A DNA stretch of 6,958 bases from Pseudomonadota bacterium (GCA_028876585.1 JAGWRL010000363.1:1-6958); one strand, 5' to 3'; counted from the first letter of the stretch, positions 1 through 6,093 are shown. Numbers and translations: made by a program. Notes: generated from the letters alone by a model not told the origin.

Positions 1-576
1 GGCCTCGCGCGCGCGCTGCGGCGCGGCGGCGCGGCGAGCGCGACGGCGCTCGATGCCGTCGGCGGGCGCGCGGCGATTCTGGCCGGCAGTTGTTCGAAGG
101 CGACGCTCGAACAGATCGAGGCCGCCGCGACCGAGATGCCGGTGTTGCGGCTCGATGTCGACCGCTTGATCGAAGGCGGCGCGGAGATCGCGCGCGCGCT
201 CGCCTGGGCCGGCGAGCGGTTGAGCGCCGGGCCGGCGCTGATCGCCTCCAGCGCCGACCCGGAGCGGGTGGCGGCGTTGCAGGAGCGGTTCGGCCGCGAG
301 GCCAGCGGCCAGAAAATCGAGCGCGCGCTCGCCGAGATCGCGGCGGGTCTGGTTGAGGGCGGCGTGCGGCGGTTGATTGTCGCGGGCGGTGAAACTTCTG
401 GCGCCGTAGTGGACCGGCTCGGCGTCGCCGCCTTTCGTCTCGGCCCGGAGATCGCGCCGGGCGTGCCGCTGATGCGCACGGTCGGGCGCGCCGGCGGCGA
501 ACTGCAAATGGCGCTGAAATCCGGCAATTTCGGCGGCCGTGATTTCTTCCGCCGCGCCTTGGCGATGACGCATTGA
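1..576 (+). CDS. otnK: DUF1537 four-carbon acid sugar kinase (OtnK/OiaK family), C-terminal part, 5' end outside window
   Basis: Open from base 1 to a TGA at 574-576, giving the last 191 residues. These correspond to the C-terminal nucleotide-binding domain of the two-domain DUF1537 kinases, which are normally about 420 residues, so the N-terminal substrate-binding domain lies upstream of the window. Visible hallmarks are AGSCSKATLEQI (fragment residues 28-39), the glycine-rich AGGETSG (128-134), PGVPLM (153-158) and KSGNFGGRDFF (173-183). Family members phosphorylate O4 of 3-oxo-tetronates (OtnK), related four-carbon acids, or 3-oxo-isoapionate (OiaK), in the cytoplasm. The OtnC-type gene 10 nt downstream supports a kinase-decarboxylase pair acting on a 3-oxo acid. 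The ApnL-like gene at the other end of the window makes 3-oxo-isoapionate an alternative substrate. The family call is firm. The exact substrate, and hence the symbol (otnK versus oiaK), is not. Confidence 0.88.
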   Translation, partial: GLARALRRGGAASATALDAVGGRAAILAGSCSKATLEQIEAAATEMPVLRLDVDRLIEGGAEIARALAWAGERLSAGPALIASSADPERVAALQERFGREASGQKIERALAEIAAGLVEGGVRRLIVAGGETSGAVVDRLGVAAFRLGPEIAPGVPLMRTVGRAGGELQMALKSGNFGGRDFFRRALAMTH

Positions 577-580
577 GGGA
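575..580 (+). promoter_or_regulatory. Ribosome binding site overlapping the kinase stop codon
   Basis: GAGGGA at 575-580 shares its first two bases with the kinase TGA stop (574-576) and lies 6 nt before the ATG at 587. It fixes the start of the downstream decarboxylase and implies that ribosomes finishing the kinase can reinitiate there, so the two enzymes are probably translationally coupled. Confidence 0.6.
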
Positions 581-586
581 AAGCCG

Positions 587-1228
587 ATGAACGAGGAGAA
601 TCGCGCCCGCGACGAAATCTGCGAGGTCGGCCTGTCGCTGTTCTCGCGCGGCCTCACCTTCGGGTCAACCGGCAACATCAGCGTGCGCCTGCCTGACGGC
701 GGTTGGTTGATGACGCCAACCAACGCCTCGCTTGGCAAGCTCGATCCCGCGCGGCTGTCGAAATTCGACGCGCAGGGGCGCTTTCTCGCCGGCGATCCCG
801 CCACCAAGGAGGCGTTTCTGCACTTCTGCATGTATGGCCAGCGCGCCGACGCGCGCGCGGTGGTGCATCTGCACTCCACCCATTCGGTCGCGGTGAGCCT
901 GCTGGCGGACGTCGATCCGCGCGACGCGCTGCCGCCGCTCACCGCCTATTTTGTGATGCGGGTCGGCCGGCTGCCGCTCGCCCCGTATTTTCCGCCCGGC
1001 GACGAGGCGCTCGCCAAGGCGGTGGAGGCGCTGGCGGGCGCGCATCACGCGGTGCTGCTGGCCAACCACGGCCCGGTCGTCGCCGGCACGACGCTGGCCA
1101 ATGCGCAATACGCGACCGAAGAACTGGAGGAGACAGCCAAGCTGTTCCTGATGCTGAAAAACCAGCCGATCCGTCCGCTGACGCCCGAACAGGTCGACGA
1201 CCTGCGCCGTCGCTACAACCTGCGCTGA
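587..1228 (+). CDS. otnC: Class II aldolase/adducin-fold 3-oxo-sugar-acid-4-phosphate decarboxylase (OtnC-like)
   Basis: The protein has 213 residues, the normal length for the OtnC/fuculose-phosphate aldolase family. It shows the STGNIS glycine-rich phosphate-site motif (27-32), TPTNASLG (43-50), a catalytic-type glutamate in KEAFLH (K74, E75), the metal-ligand motif HLHSTHS (H94 and H96) and a third metal ligand in NHGPVV (H161). OtnC enzymes use the divalent metal to decarboxylate 3-oxo-tetronate 4-phosphate to dihydroxyacetone phosphate and CO2. The start is supported by GAGGGA 6 nt upstream. The gene follows the DUF1537 kinase by 10 nt, the usual otnK-otnC arrangement, so the kinase product is presumably its substrate. 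If the cluster handles apionate, the substrate could instead be the branched 3-oxo-isoapionate 4-phosphate; that is inference. Other members of the fold (aldolases, epimerases) cannot be excluded from sequence alone, but the neighbour argues strongly for a decarboxylase. Confidence 0.85.
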   Translation: MNEENRARDEICEVGLSLFSRGLTFGSTGNISVRLPDGGWLMTPTNASLGKLDPARLSKFDAQGRFLAGDPATKEAFLHFCMYGQRADARAVVHLHSTHSVAVSLLADVDPRDALPPLTAYFVMRVGRLPLAPYFPPGDEALAKAVEALAGAHHAVLLANHGPVVAGTTLANAQYATEELEETAKLFLMLKNQPIRPLTPEQVDDLRRRYNLR

Positions 1229-1239
1229 CGAGAGAGCGC

Positions 1240-1267
1240 TTGACAACGCGGGCGACCGGGGTATCGT
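1240..1267 (+). promoter_or_regulatory. Putative sigma-70 promoter of the GntR regulator and possibly the transport operon
   Basis: A perfect -35 TTGACA (1240-1245) is followed after 16 nt by TATCGT (1262-1267, four of six matches to TATAAT). The predicted transcription start is near 1274, about 45 nt before the regulator start codon. The site begins 11 nt after the otnC stop, so it separates the kinase/decarboxylase genes from the regulator and transporter genes, although all are co-directional and no terminator is seen between them. This is read from sequence only. Confidence 0.55.
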
Positions 1268-1279
1268 AACTGGTATGGT
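1260..1279 (+). repeat. Direct repeat over the -10/start region, candidate operator
   Basis: GGTATCGT (1260-1267) and GGTATGGT (1272-1279) match at seven of eight bases and are spaced 12 nt apart. They cover the -10 element and the expected transcription start. GntR/FCD regulators usually bind inverted repeats with GGT/ACC-type half-sites, so one or both copies could be half-sites for autoregulation, but no clean palindrome is present here. Chance is a real alternative. Confidence 0.25.
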
Positions 1280-1281
1280 TG

Positions 1282-1303
1282 CCGGGCCAATTTCAGAGCC
1301 CGG
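1282..1303 (+). promoter_or_regulatory. Perfect 6-bp inverted repeat in the regulator's leader
   Basis: CCGGGC (1282-1287) and GCCCGG (1298-1303) are perfect inverted complements separated by 10 nt. As RNA this would form a small hairpin ending 3 nt before the AGGG ribosome binding site (1307-1310). As DNA it could be an operator downstream of the promoter. No T-run follows, so it is not an intrinsic terminator. Confidence 0.35.
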
Positions 1304-1306
1304 AAC

Positions 1307-1310
1307 AGGG
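1307..1310 (+). promoter_or_regulatory. Ribosome binding site selecting the GTG start of the regulator
   Basis: AGGG lies 8 nt before the GTG at 1319. The nearby ATG at 1311 abuts this site and is in another frame, so the GTG is the best initiation codon. Confidence 0.55.
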
Positions 1311-1318
1311 ATGGAACC

Positions 1319-2086
1319 GTGGCGTCGCGCCCCAAGCCGCAGAACCTGTTAGCGCAGGCGCACGACCTCAGGGCCGAACTGGCGCGGCGCACCGTGCGCG
1401 AGCGCATCTCCGACAAACTGGCGTCGCTGATCGCGTCCGGCATCCTTCAGGTGGGCGAGGAATTGCCAAGTGAGCGCGAACTCGCCTCGATGCTCGCAGT
1501 GAGCCGGGAAACCGTGCGCGGCGCGTTGCAGACCCTGGCGGCGAAGGGGGTGGTGGAAATCGCGCAAGGCGCGCGCACGCGCGTCATCAGCGCCAAGATC
1601 GACGGGTTGAAGATCGGCGTCACCAGCCCGAGCGCGATCAATAGCTACGATCTCGAATCGGTCCACCGCGCGCGCTTGCTGGTGGAGCGCGCCGTGGTCG
1701 CCGAGGCGGCGGTTCGCATCGACGAGGCGACGCTGGCGCAATTGGAGCAGTCGCTGGCGATCCAGCGGCAGACGACCCGCGATCCCGTGCGCTTCCTGAT
1801 TTGCGACCGCGAGTTCCATCTGGCGATCTACCGCAGTTCGGGCAATCCGTTGCTCGCCGATTTCGTCATCGATCTCTACACCTTCATGCTCGATCAGCGT
1901 CGCCTCGCCGTCTCGGAACCTGGCGCGATCGAGCAGAGCCTGCGCGACCACGTCGCGATCTACGAAGCTTTGCGCGCGCGCGATCCCGCTGCGGTGACGG
2001 CCGCGTTCGAGCGTCACATCGACCGCATCTACGCCACTACGTTCGAGCTGCTGTCCGCAATGCGGCAGGAGAAGAAGACAGGCTAA
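1319..2086 (+). CDS. GntR-family transcriptional regulator, FCD (FadR-C) subfamily
   Basis: The 255-residue cytoplasmic DNA-binding protein starts at GTG. An N-terminal winged helix-turn-helix spans roughly residues 23-91, with the typical GntR recognition segment ELPSERELASMLAVSRETVR (48-67) and a wing reaching AQGARTRVI (82-90). A helical FCD ligand-binding domain (about 113-240) carries the family's metal/ligand-type positions D163 and H167 (in DREFH), H211 (RDH) and H233 (ERH), plus R119 and E123 of the first helix. FCD regulators commonly repress catabolic operons and are released by a sugar acid or other carboxylate ligand. The position between the decarboxylase and transporter genes, behind its own promoter, indicates local control of this cluster. 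The inducer is probably the imported compound or a pathway acid; that is inference. A roughly 20-residue basic/polar tail precedes the helix-turn-helix. No frameshift or missing key residue is seen. Confidence 0.9.
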   Translation: MASRPKPQNLLAQAHDLRAELARRTVRERISDKLASLIASGILQVGEELPSERELASMLAVSRETVRGALQTLAAKGVVEIAQGARTRVISAKIDGLKIGVTSPSAINSYDLESVHRARLLVERAVVAEAAVRIDEATLAQLEQSLAIQRQTTRDPVRFLICDREFHLAIYRSSGNPLLADFVIDLYTFMLDQRRLAVSEPGAIEQSLRDHVAIYEALRARDPAAVTAAFERHIDRIYATTFELLSAMRQEKKTG

Positions 2087-2100
2087 CTGTTCTAAACCGA

Positions 2101-2123
2101 GGATCCCGCGTGAAGCGCGATCC
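2101..2123 (+). promoter_or_regulatory. Imperfect dyad between the regulator and the binding-protein gene
   Basis: GGATC-c-CGC and GCG-c-GATCC pair around a 5-nt loop (GTGAA), giving eight paired positions with one internal mismatch. It begins 15 nt after the regulator stop. It could be an operator for the adjacent GntR protein or an RNA hairpin. No T-run follows, which argues against termination. Confidence 0.4.
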
Positions 2124-2131
2124 GATGTCAA

Positions 2132-2146
2132 GCCGGGCTGTCCGGC
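2132..2146 (+). promoter_or_regulatory. Perfect 5-bp hairpin just upstream of the binding-protein ribosome binding site
   Basis: GCCGG (2132-2136) and CCGGC (2142-2146) flank a 5-nt loop, GCTGT. The structure ends 4 nt before the GGGAG ribosome binding site at 2151-2155. With the dyad at 2101-2123 it makes a two-hairpin leader before the most highly demanded protein of the transporter. In a genome this GC-rich, short stems also arise by chance. Confidence 0.3.
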
Positions 2147-2162
2147 GCAAGGGAGAAAAAGC

Positions 2163-3140
2163 ATGAACCGCCGTCATTTGATATCCGCCGTCGCCGCGCT
2201 CGCCGTCGCCGCCGGCTTCGCGTTCGCAGCGCCCGCGCGCGCCGACAACAAGGAGATCGTTTATCTGACGCCAGGGCTCGATCTGCCGTTCTGGCGTTAT
2301 CTCTCGAAGGGCGTCGAGGCCGAGGCGAAGAAGGAAGGCTATGCCTATACCGCTCTCGATTCGCACAACAACGCGCAGACGCAGCTCAAGAACGCGCAGG
2401 ACGCGATCGCGCGCGGCGTCGCCGGCATCGCCATCTCGCCGACCGACAGCTCCACCGCGCCGAGCGTGCTGGCCCTGGCGGCGCGCGCGAAAATTCCCGT
2501 CGTCGTCGCCGACATCGGCACCAACAGCGGCGAATATGTCTCGTTCGTCATCTCCGACAACAAGGAGGGCGCGCATGGCGTCGGCGTCGCGCTCGCCGAG
2601 GCGCTGAAGGAGAAAGGTTGGACCGACGGTTCGATTGGTCTCATCACCATCTCGCAGGCGCGCAAGAACGGACAGGCGCGCACCGGCGGGTTCCGCGACG
2701 CGATGAAGGAGGCGGGCATCACCAAAGAAGCCGGCCTGCAACAGATGCAGTCCTACACCGCCGACGAGACCTTCAAGTTCACGCAGGACATGCTGACCGC
2801 CAATCCGAACATGCGCGGCATGTTCATTCAGACCGACCAGCCGACGCTGGGCGCCCTGCGCGCGATCAAGGCGGCGCATCGCGAAGGCACGCTGCTCGTC
2901 GCCGCCTTCGACGGCATTCCCGATTTCGTCGATTTGCTGAAGAAGGGCGAGATCGTCGCCTCGGGCATGCAGCAGCCCTATCTGATGGGCGTGAAATCCG
3001 GCGAGGCGCTGGTGAGCGCGCTGAAGGGCGGCAAGCCGGACAAGGAAATCCTGGTGCCGATCGTGATCGCGACCAGCAAGAACATCGACCAGATCCTGCC
3101 GACCATCAAGCAGACGGTGTTCGCCAACGAACTGCCGTGA
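2163..3140 (+). CDS. Periplasmic sugar-binding protein of a CUT2 (RbsB-like) ABC transporter
   Basis: The protein has 325 residues. A Sec signal peptide is clear: basic MNRRH, an Ala/Val-rich core, and an APARA-D cleavage site after A27. The mature part is a type I periplasmic-binding fold (Peripla_BP_4, PF13407): first lobe from EIVYLTPG with the aromatic pair F43-W44 that typically stacks on sugar, then ISPTDS (91-96) and PVVVADIG (112-119). By alignment to ribose-binding protein, R173 (RTGGF), D250 (AAFDG) and Q270 are likely ligand contacts. A strong GGGAG site lies 7 nt before the ATG. The gene is followed by the ATPase and permease genes, completing a binding-protein-dependent importer. 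The ligand cannot be read from sequence. Context (a lactonase-like enzyme and a sugar-acid kinase) points to a pentose, branched pentose such as D-apiose, or a related sugar acid or lactone. Confidence 0.92.
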   Translation: MNRRHLISAVAALAVAAGFAFAAPARADNKEIVYLTPGLDLPFWRYLSKGVEAEAKKEGYAYTALDSHNNAQTQLKNAQDAIARGVAGIAISPTDSSTAPSVLALAARAKIPVVVADIGTNSGEYVSFVISDNKEGAHGVGVALAEALKEKGWTDGSIGLITISQARKNGQARTGGFRDAMKEAGITKEAGLQQMQSYTADETFKFTQDMLTANPNMRGMFIQTDQPTLGALRAIKAAHREGTLLVAAFDGIPDFVDLLKKGEIVASGMQQPYLMGVKSGEALVSALKGGKPDKEILVPIVIATSKNIDQILPTIKQTVFANELP

Positions 3141-3147
3141 TCCCAGC

Positions 3148-3170
3148 GGCCGGCGCCTCGCGCGCCGGTC
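3148..3170 (+). promoter_or_regulatory. Intercistronic hairpin between the binding-protein and ATPase genes
   Basis: CCGGCGC (3150-3156) and GCGCCGG (3162-3168) form a perfect 7-bp stem with a 5-nt loop, extended to 9 pairs in RNA by one G-U and one G-C. It starts 8 nt after the binding-protein stop and ends 20 nt before the ATPase start. There is no following U-run. In ABC operons such a structure typically protects the upstream binding-protein message from 3' exonucleases and gives it higher expression than the membrane components. That role is inferred by analogy. Confidence 0.55.
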
Positions 3171-3190
3171 CTCCCGCCGGTAGGGGAACG

Positions 3191-5074
3191 ATGACCGAAG
3201 CCGACGATGTGTTGCTGGCGGCGCGCGATATCTCGAAGAGCTTCGGGCAGACGCGCGCGCTCGCGGGCGCCAATCTCAGGTTGCGCGCCGGCGCGACCCA
3301 TGCGCTGCTGGGCGCCAACGGCGCCGGCAAGTCGACGTTGTCGCGCGTCGTCTCCGGCCACATCAACCGCGACAGCGGCGAAATCCTCTATCGCGGCCGG
3401 CCGCTGGAGGCGCGCTCGCCGCGCGAGGCGCTGGACGCCGGCATCGCGATGGTGATGCAGGAGACCAGTCTGGCGCCGGACCTGTCGGTGCTGGAAAACA
3501 TCTTCCTGCCGGAACTGCGCAAGCCCGGCCGGCTGTCGCGCCCCTCGATGCGCCGGCGCGCGGCCGAAATCCTCGCCGATCTCGGGCAGGAGCGTTCGTT
3601 CTCGCTTGACTCGCCCGCGCGCGTCCTCTCGGCGGCGCAGCGCCAGCTGGTCGAGATCGCCAAGGCGCTGGCGTTGAGCGCCAGTCTGATCATCTTCGAC
3701 GAGCCGACGGCGTCGCTCAGCCCCAGCGAGGTCGAGCGTCTGTTCGACGTGATCGCGCGGCTGGAGCACGCGCGTTGCGCGATCGTGTTCGTCTCGCACC
3801 GGCTGGAGGAAGTGTTCGCCATCTCCGACGAGATCACGGTGATGCGCGAGGGGCGCACGGTCGCGGCCTCGCTGCCGACGTCGAGCCTCAACCAGACGGA
3901 ACTGGTGCGGCTGATGGTTGGACGAGACCTCGGCGCGATCTACGCCAGCGCCGCGACGCGCGACGCCGCGCGCGGCCGCCCCTTGCTGTCGGTGGCGCAT
4001 CTGCGCGCGCCGCCGGCGGTGCGCGATGTGTCGTTCGATCTCTATCGCGGCGAAATCCTCGGGCTGGGCGGCCTCGTTGGCGCGGGCCGCTCCGAAACGG
4101 TGGAGACCCTGTTCGGCCTGCGCCCGCGCGCCAGCGGCGAGGTGCGGCTCGACGGCCAGCCGTTTTCGCCGCGCAATCCCGCCGAGGCGATCCGCGCCGG
4201 GGTCGGCTTCGTGGCGGAGGACCGGCGGCGGCAATCGATCGTTCCCGACCTGTCGGTGCGCGAGAACCTGCTGCTCGGCCATCTCGGCGCGCATCGCGGT
4301 TTCGGTCTCGGCTATGCGAAGCTCGACGACAAGATCGACAAGCTGATGGCGCGGCTCGAACTCGGGCGCGACCGGCTGGGCGACGCCAATCTGCTCAATT
4401 TCTCCGGCGGCATGCAGCAGAAGATCATCATCGCGCGCTGGTTGTTGCTGGAGCCCAAGCTGTTGATCCTCGACGAGCCGACGAAGGGCGTCGATATCGG
4501 CACGCGCGCCACCATCTATCAGGTGCTGCGCGACATCGCGGCGACCGGCGCGGCGATTCTGGTTATCTCGTCGGAATTCGAGGAACTGCTCGGCCTCGCC
4601 GACCGCGTGATCGTGATGAGCGACGGCGCCTCGATCGCCGATGTGCCGAGCGCTGTGCTCGACGAGGAGAAGTTGACCCTGCTCGCCGCGCCGCGCAGCT
4701 CGATGGAGCGCAACCAGCGCGTGCTCCAGGATCTGGCCAACGAACAAGACGGCGCGGCGTTCTGGGCGATACTCGACGAGGATCGCCTGTTCTGCCTCAA
4801 CGCGGTCGCCGCCAACCCGGGCGCCGATCCGGGGTTGCAGGCCGGCGCCGCGCCGCGCTTCGAGGAGACGCCGATCGCCCAGGCGCTCCGCGCGCGATCG
4901 GCCGATTTCGTGCTCAATCCTGAAAATGGCCTGCGGAGCCTGCTCGTGGACGTGAAAAGCCATCGTGGCCATGAACTGGGATCGATCGGCCTCGTGCTGG
5001 GTCCGGGCCGCGCCGCGCCGCCGGCCGAGGCGCTGCGGGCGACGATCCTCGAACGTTTCCGCGGCACGGTATGA
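3191..5074 (+). CDS. CUT2 sugar ABC transporter ATP-binding protein (RbsA/MglA-like) with an extra C-terminal domain
   Basis: Start chosen at the ATG at 3191, 4 nt after AGGGG (3182-3186); the frame is open far upstream but inside the binding-protein gene. The product has 627 residues, against about 500 usual for the family. NBD1 (about 6-250): Walker A GANGAGKST (41-49, K47), Q-loop Q90, signature LSAAQRQ (147-153), Walker B LIIFDEPT with E171, H-loop H203. NBD2 (about 265-500) has the degenerate Walker A GLVGAGRSE (R300 in place of lysine) typical of the family, AEDRRR (342-347), signature FSGGMQQK (404-411, with Met where Asn is common) and Walker B LLILDEPTKGVD (425-436). Both halves are therefore family-normal, and NBD1 is expected to hydrolyse ATP for import with the permease gene 13 nt downstream. 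Residues 501-627 continue in the same frame beyond the usual end: a helix-like linker (502-518), then alternating strand- and helix-like segments suggesting a small GAF/PAS-like alpha/beta domain. I recognise no motif in it. See findings. Confidence 0.92.
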   Translation: MTEADDVLLAARDISKSFGQTRALAGANLRLRAGATHALLGANGAGKSTLSRVVSGHINRDSGEILYRGRPLEARSPREALDAGIAMVMQETSLAPDLSVLENIFLPELRKPGRLSRPSMRRRAAEILADLGQERSFSLDSPARVLSAAQRQLVEIAKALALSASLIIFDEPTASLSPSEVERLFDVIARLEHARCAIVFVSHRLEEVFAISDEITVMREGRTVAASLPTSSLNQTELVRLMVGRDLGAIYASAATRDAARGRPLLSVAHLRAPPAVRDVSFDLYRGEILGLGGLVGAGRSETVETLFGLRPRASGEVRLDGQPFSPRNPAEAIRAGVGFVAEDRRRQSIVPDLSVRENLLLGHLGAHRGFGLGYAKLDDKIDKLMARLELGRDRLGDANLLNFSGGMQQKIIIARWLLLEPKLLILDEPTKGVDIGTRATIYQVLRDIAATGAAILVISSEFEELLGLADRVIVMSDGASIADVPSAVLDEEKLTLLAAPRSSMERNQRVLQDLANEQDGAAFWAILDEDRLFCLNAVAANPGADPGLQAGAAPRFEETPIAQALRARSADFVLNPENGLRSLLVDVKSHRGHELGSIGLVLGPGRAAPPAEALRATILERFRGTV

Positions 5075-5091
5075 AGCGAGAAACCGTATGA
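5071..5091 (+). other. Six-codon mini-ORF bridging the ATPase stop and the permease start
   Basis: ATG AAG CGA GAA ACC GTA TGA reads MKRETV. Its ATG overlaps the ATPase TGA (ATGA at 5071-5074) and its TGA overlaps the permease ATG (ATGA at 5088-5091). The permease has only a weak ribosome binding site (GCGAGA-like, 5076-5081), so reinitiation through this mini-ORF could couple the two genes. No data support its translation; it may be chance. Confidence 0.3.
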
Positions 5092-6077
5092 ACCCGCCGC
5101 CCCCCCTCTCCGCGACCCAACAAGCTCCGCGGCGTCGCGCCTGGAGCGTCAAATCGGCCCCGCTCGAATTGCGCATGCTGGCGCTGGCGCTGCTCATCGC
5201 GATCGCGCTGTCGTTCATGTCGCCGTATTTTCTCAAGACCAACAACCTGCTCAATCTGCTCGATCAATCGGTCGTCGTCGGCATCGTCGCCATCGGCATG
5301 ACGTTCGTGATCCTGACCGGCGGCATCGATCTGTCGGTCGGTTCGCTCGCGGGCCTGACCGGCGTCGTGCTGGGCCTGAGCCTGCATCATTTCTCCATTC
5401 CCGTCGCCGTGGCGCTGGCGGTGGCGTGCGGCGCGGCGATCGGGCTGTTCTCCGGCTTCCTGATCGCCTATTTCGATCTCGCCGCCTTTGTCATCACGCT
5501 CGGCGTGATGTCGGTCGGGCGCAGCCTCGCCTATATCTTCTCGGGCCAGACTTCGATCTCCGACATTCCGCCGGAGATCAACAATCTCGTCTACACGACC
5601 GTGTTCGGCGTGCAGACCAACGTGCTGACGCTGCTGGCGCTCTATGCGCTGGCCTGGGGCTATCTCACCTACACCAAGGGCGGGCGCACCATTTACGCCG
5701 TCGGCTCCAATCGCGAGGCGGCGCGCACCGCCGGGCTCGACGTGCTGTTCTACAGCGTGCTGCCCTATGTGGTCTCGGGCGCGCTTTCGGCGGTGGCGGC
5801 GACGCTGATGTCGGCGCAGATTCTCTCGATCGATCCGCTGGCGGGCACCGGCCTTGAGCTTGACGCGATCGCCGCCGTGGTGATCGGCGGGGCGAGCCTC
5901 TATGGCGGGCGCGGCACCGTGATCGGCACGCTGATCGGCGTGTTCATCATGGTGATGATCCGCAACGGCCTCAACCTGCTCGGCGTGTCGCCGTTCTGGC
6001 AAGGCTCGGCGATCGGCGGCATCATCATCGCGGCGGTTCTGGCCGAGCGTCTGCTCAGCCCGAGAGCGCGGCGCTGA
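5088..6077 (+). CDS. CUT2 sugar ABC transporter permease (RbsC-like, BPD_transp_2)
   Basis: The 329-residue inner-membrane protein is of typical length for RbsC/XylH-type permeases. After a polar N-terminus with a Pro4 run (residues 3-6) and a basic patch (RRR, 15-17), hydrophobic segments appear at about 29-46, 60-78, 85-101, 105-127, 131-151, 178-195, 221-243, 258-275, 279-297 and 307-320. Family hallmarks are GGIDLSVGS (78-86), the cytoplasmic EAA-like loop with GSNREAARTAGL (206-217) that contacts the ATPase, and LDAIAAVVIGGASLYGGRG (258-276). The ATG at 5088 is preferred because the only longer in-frame ATG, at 4965, would overlap the ATPase by 110 nt and add non-membrane sequence. It presumably forms a homodimeric channel with the neighbouring ATPase and binding protein. 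Confidence 0.93.
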   Translation: MNPPPPLSATQQAPRRRAWSVKSAPLELRMLALALLIAIALSFMSPYFLKTNNLLNLLDQSVVVGIVAIGMTFVILTGGIDLSVGSLAGLTGVVLGLSLHHFSIPVAVALAVACGAAIGLFSGFLIAYFDLAAFVITLGVMSVGRSLAYIFSGQTSISDIPPEINNLVYTTVFGVQTNVLTLLALYALAWGYLTYTKGGRTIYAVGSNREAARTAGLDVLFYSVLPYVVSGALSAVAATLMSAQILSIDPLAGTGLELDAIAAVVIGGASLYGGRGTVIGTLIGVFIMVMIRNGLNLLGVSPFWQGSAIGGIIIAAVLAERLLSPRARR

Positions 6078-6093
6078 GATAGAGGAGGATTTC

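Noticed and set aside
294..302. Loss of the Walker A lysine in NBD2 of the ATPase (residue coordinates given) as evidence of a broken gene
   Set aside because: GxVGAGR-type degenerate Walker A in the second NBD is normal in RbsA/MglA-like CUT2 ATPases, so it is not a defect.
1311..1313. ATG at 1311 as the start of the GntR regulator
   Set aside because: It is in a different frame from the regulator and directly abuts the AGGG site. The GTG at 1319 is in frame with correct spacing.
2091..2096. TCTAAA as a -10 box for a separate binding-protein promoter
   Set aside because: No acceptable -35 element lies 16-18 nt upstream (the sequence there is GGAGAA), so a promoter is not supported.
3148..3170. 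Intercistronic hairpin as a rho-independent terminator
   Set aside because: No U-run follows the stem (the next bases are CTCCCGCCGG), and the downstream genes belong to the same transporter, so termination here is unlikely.
2618..3190. A longer start for the ATPase at the ATG at 2618
   Set aside because: The added residues overlap the binding-protein coding region and are low-complexity. The ATG at 3191 has a ribosome binding site and begins right before the NBD1 fold.
4965..5087. A longer start for the permease at the ATG at 4965
   Set aside because: It would overlap the ATPase C-terminus by 110 nt and add Arg-rich sequence not seen at the start of RbsC-type permeases. 5088 gives the normal length.
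2978..5254. A 758-codon open frame on the minus strand, antisense to the ATPase gene
   Set aside because: Its translation is Arg/Ala/Gln/His-rich low-complexity sequence with no family motif, and it lies opposite a gene with clear ABC motifs. High third-position GC suppresses stops on the complementary strand, so long antisense frames are expected here.
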